From: Alcaligenes endophyticus
Lineage (GTDB): Bacteria > Pseudomonadota > Gammaproteobacteria > Burkholderiales > Burkholderiaceae_B
Reading direction: 5' to 3'
Length of the DNA: 64,000 bases
Assembly (NCBI RefSeq): GCF_026344035.1
Contig: NZ_JAPKND010000003.1
Span: forward strand, 248,001-312,000
The first letter of the stretch is position 1. Each line of letters begins with the position of its first letter. The notes beneath the pieces were generated by a model, which had not been told where the DNA came from, did no database searches, and saw nothing but the letters and a program-made list of their open reading frames with translations. The position numbers and the translations under genes were made by a program. Shown in pieces: positions 63,638 to 64,000 of the stretch.

Positions 63638-64000
63638 ATGACAAAACGCCACCTTCGCAGCGCCATGTGGGGAAGTATATGCTGGCTGTGCTTAAGCGTA
63701 GTCAGCGCCTTGGCGATCAGCAGCTACACTATTTACCAACAGTCCAATCAGTTTATTGCGCAGTCAAACATTGCTTACCGCTTACTCAGCCAGCGCTTAG
63801 CCCAGCACGATGTGATTCTAAATATGCTTAGCATCCTGCAGGCTCCCCTGACTAATACAGAGCAATTAGGCCTCTTGAAATCCATGTTTCCGCAGATTAT
63901 CGATATCTACTATAAGTCTGCCGTTCACGCTTGGCCTGTTGATACGTGGGCAGATAATGAGGCTGAGTCCCGGCAACTCAAACGCGCCGTATTAGCTGAT
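63638..64000 (+). CDS. membrane-anchored protein, probably a sensor (3' end outside window)
   Basis: Open from ATG 63638 to the end of the window (121 residues, in a frame with no stop). A short basic N-terminus (MTKRHLRSAMW) leads into a TM helix (about residues 10-32), then a predicted periplasmic helical region starting SSYTIYQQSNQFIAQ. This is the usual front end of a sensor histidine kinase or diguanylate cyclase, but no catalytic domain is visible yet. No Shine-Dalgarno is seen; the leader is A-rich. An overlapping ORF at 63604-63831 is a shadow. Confidence 0.65.
   Translation, partial: MTKRHLRSAMWGSICWLCLSVVSALAISSYTIYQQSNQFIAQSNIAYRLLSQRLAQHDVILNMLSILQAPLTNTEQLGLLKSMFPQIIDIYYKSAVHAWPVDTWADNEAESRQLKRAVLAD

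Noticed and set aside
63604-63831. 75-aa plus-strand frame near the right end
   Set aside because: The overlapping frame from 63638 stays open to the window end and has a clear TM helix, so the shorter frame is a shadow.

Overview
The window is a contiguous piece of chromosome from a betaproteobacterium of the order Burkholderiales, most likely family Alcaligenaceae (a Bordetella/Alcaligenes relative). I infer this from gene order (obgE-proB; mreBCD-mrdA-rodA divergent from gatCAB; hemA-prfA-prmC-grxD-ubiX), from the two Bug-type solute receptors, and from an aapJQMP amino-acid importer. Base composition is only moderately GC-rich, which points to one of the lower-GC genera of that family. 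No insertion sequence, prophage, integron or CRISPR array was found. About sixty genes are called; most are housekeeping.

Layout. 1-5000: the end of obgE, then proB, a dadA-type D-amino acid dehydrogenase, an OmpR-like regulator with a degenerate receiver, and a small XRE regulator. 4970-7035: a TPP riboswitch and thiC. 7135-13157 (minus strand): an OmpA-like lipoprotein, an orphan Bug receptor and the aapJQMP importer. 13351-16110: ftsEX and mutY. 16107-21724 (minus): the cell-elongation operon mreB-mreC-mreD-mrdA-rodA. 21992-25290: gatCAB.

25341-32699: a TetR repressor divergent from a four-gene export operon (NodT-type outer-membrane factor, HlyD adaptor, RbbA-like ATPase/permease fusion, YhhJ-like permease), with two perfect palindromes in the control region. 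32791-33462: pyrE. 33542-39369: a MocR-type regulator divergent from a TRAP transporter (dctP-dctQ-dctM) and a class II (degradative) HMG-CoA reductase. I read this as a mevalonate uptake and catabolism locus, with a cluster of putative MocR half-sites in the control region; it is the most interesting accessory locus here. 39572-41737: DoxX, a LigB/DODA-type dioxygenase and exonuclease III.

41906-49297 (minus): the complete ATP synthase operon atpIBEFHAGDC. 49613-53725: an enoyl-CoA hydratase, an M61 peptidase, folB and ttcA. 53827-58438: an IclR regulator beside a minus-strand catabolic cluster (cupin, Bug receptor, family III CoA-transferase, acyl-CoA dehydrogenase), probably uptake, CoA activation and oxidation of an unidentified organic acid. 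58834-63033 (minus): ubiX, grxD, prmC, prfA and hemA. 63273-63348: tRNA-Phe. The window ends inside a gene for a membrane-anchored protein, probably a sensor.

Start codons were chosen from Shine-Dalgarno spacing and family N-termini where possible. All functional statements come from reading motifs and context, not from database searches.
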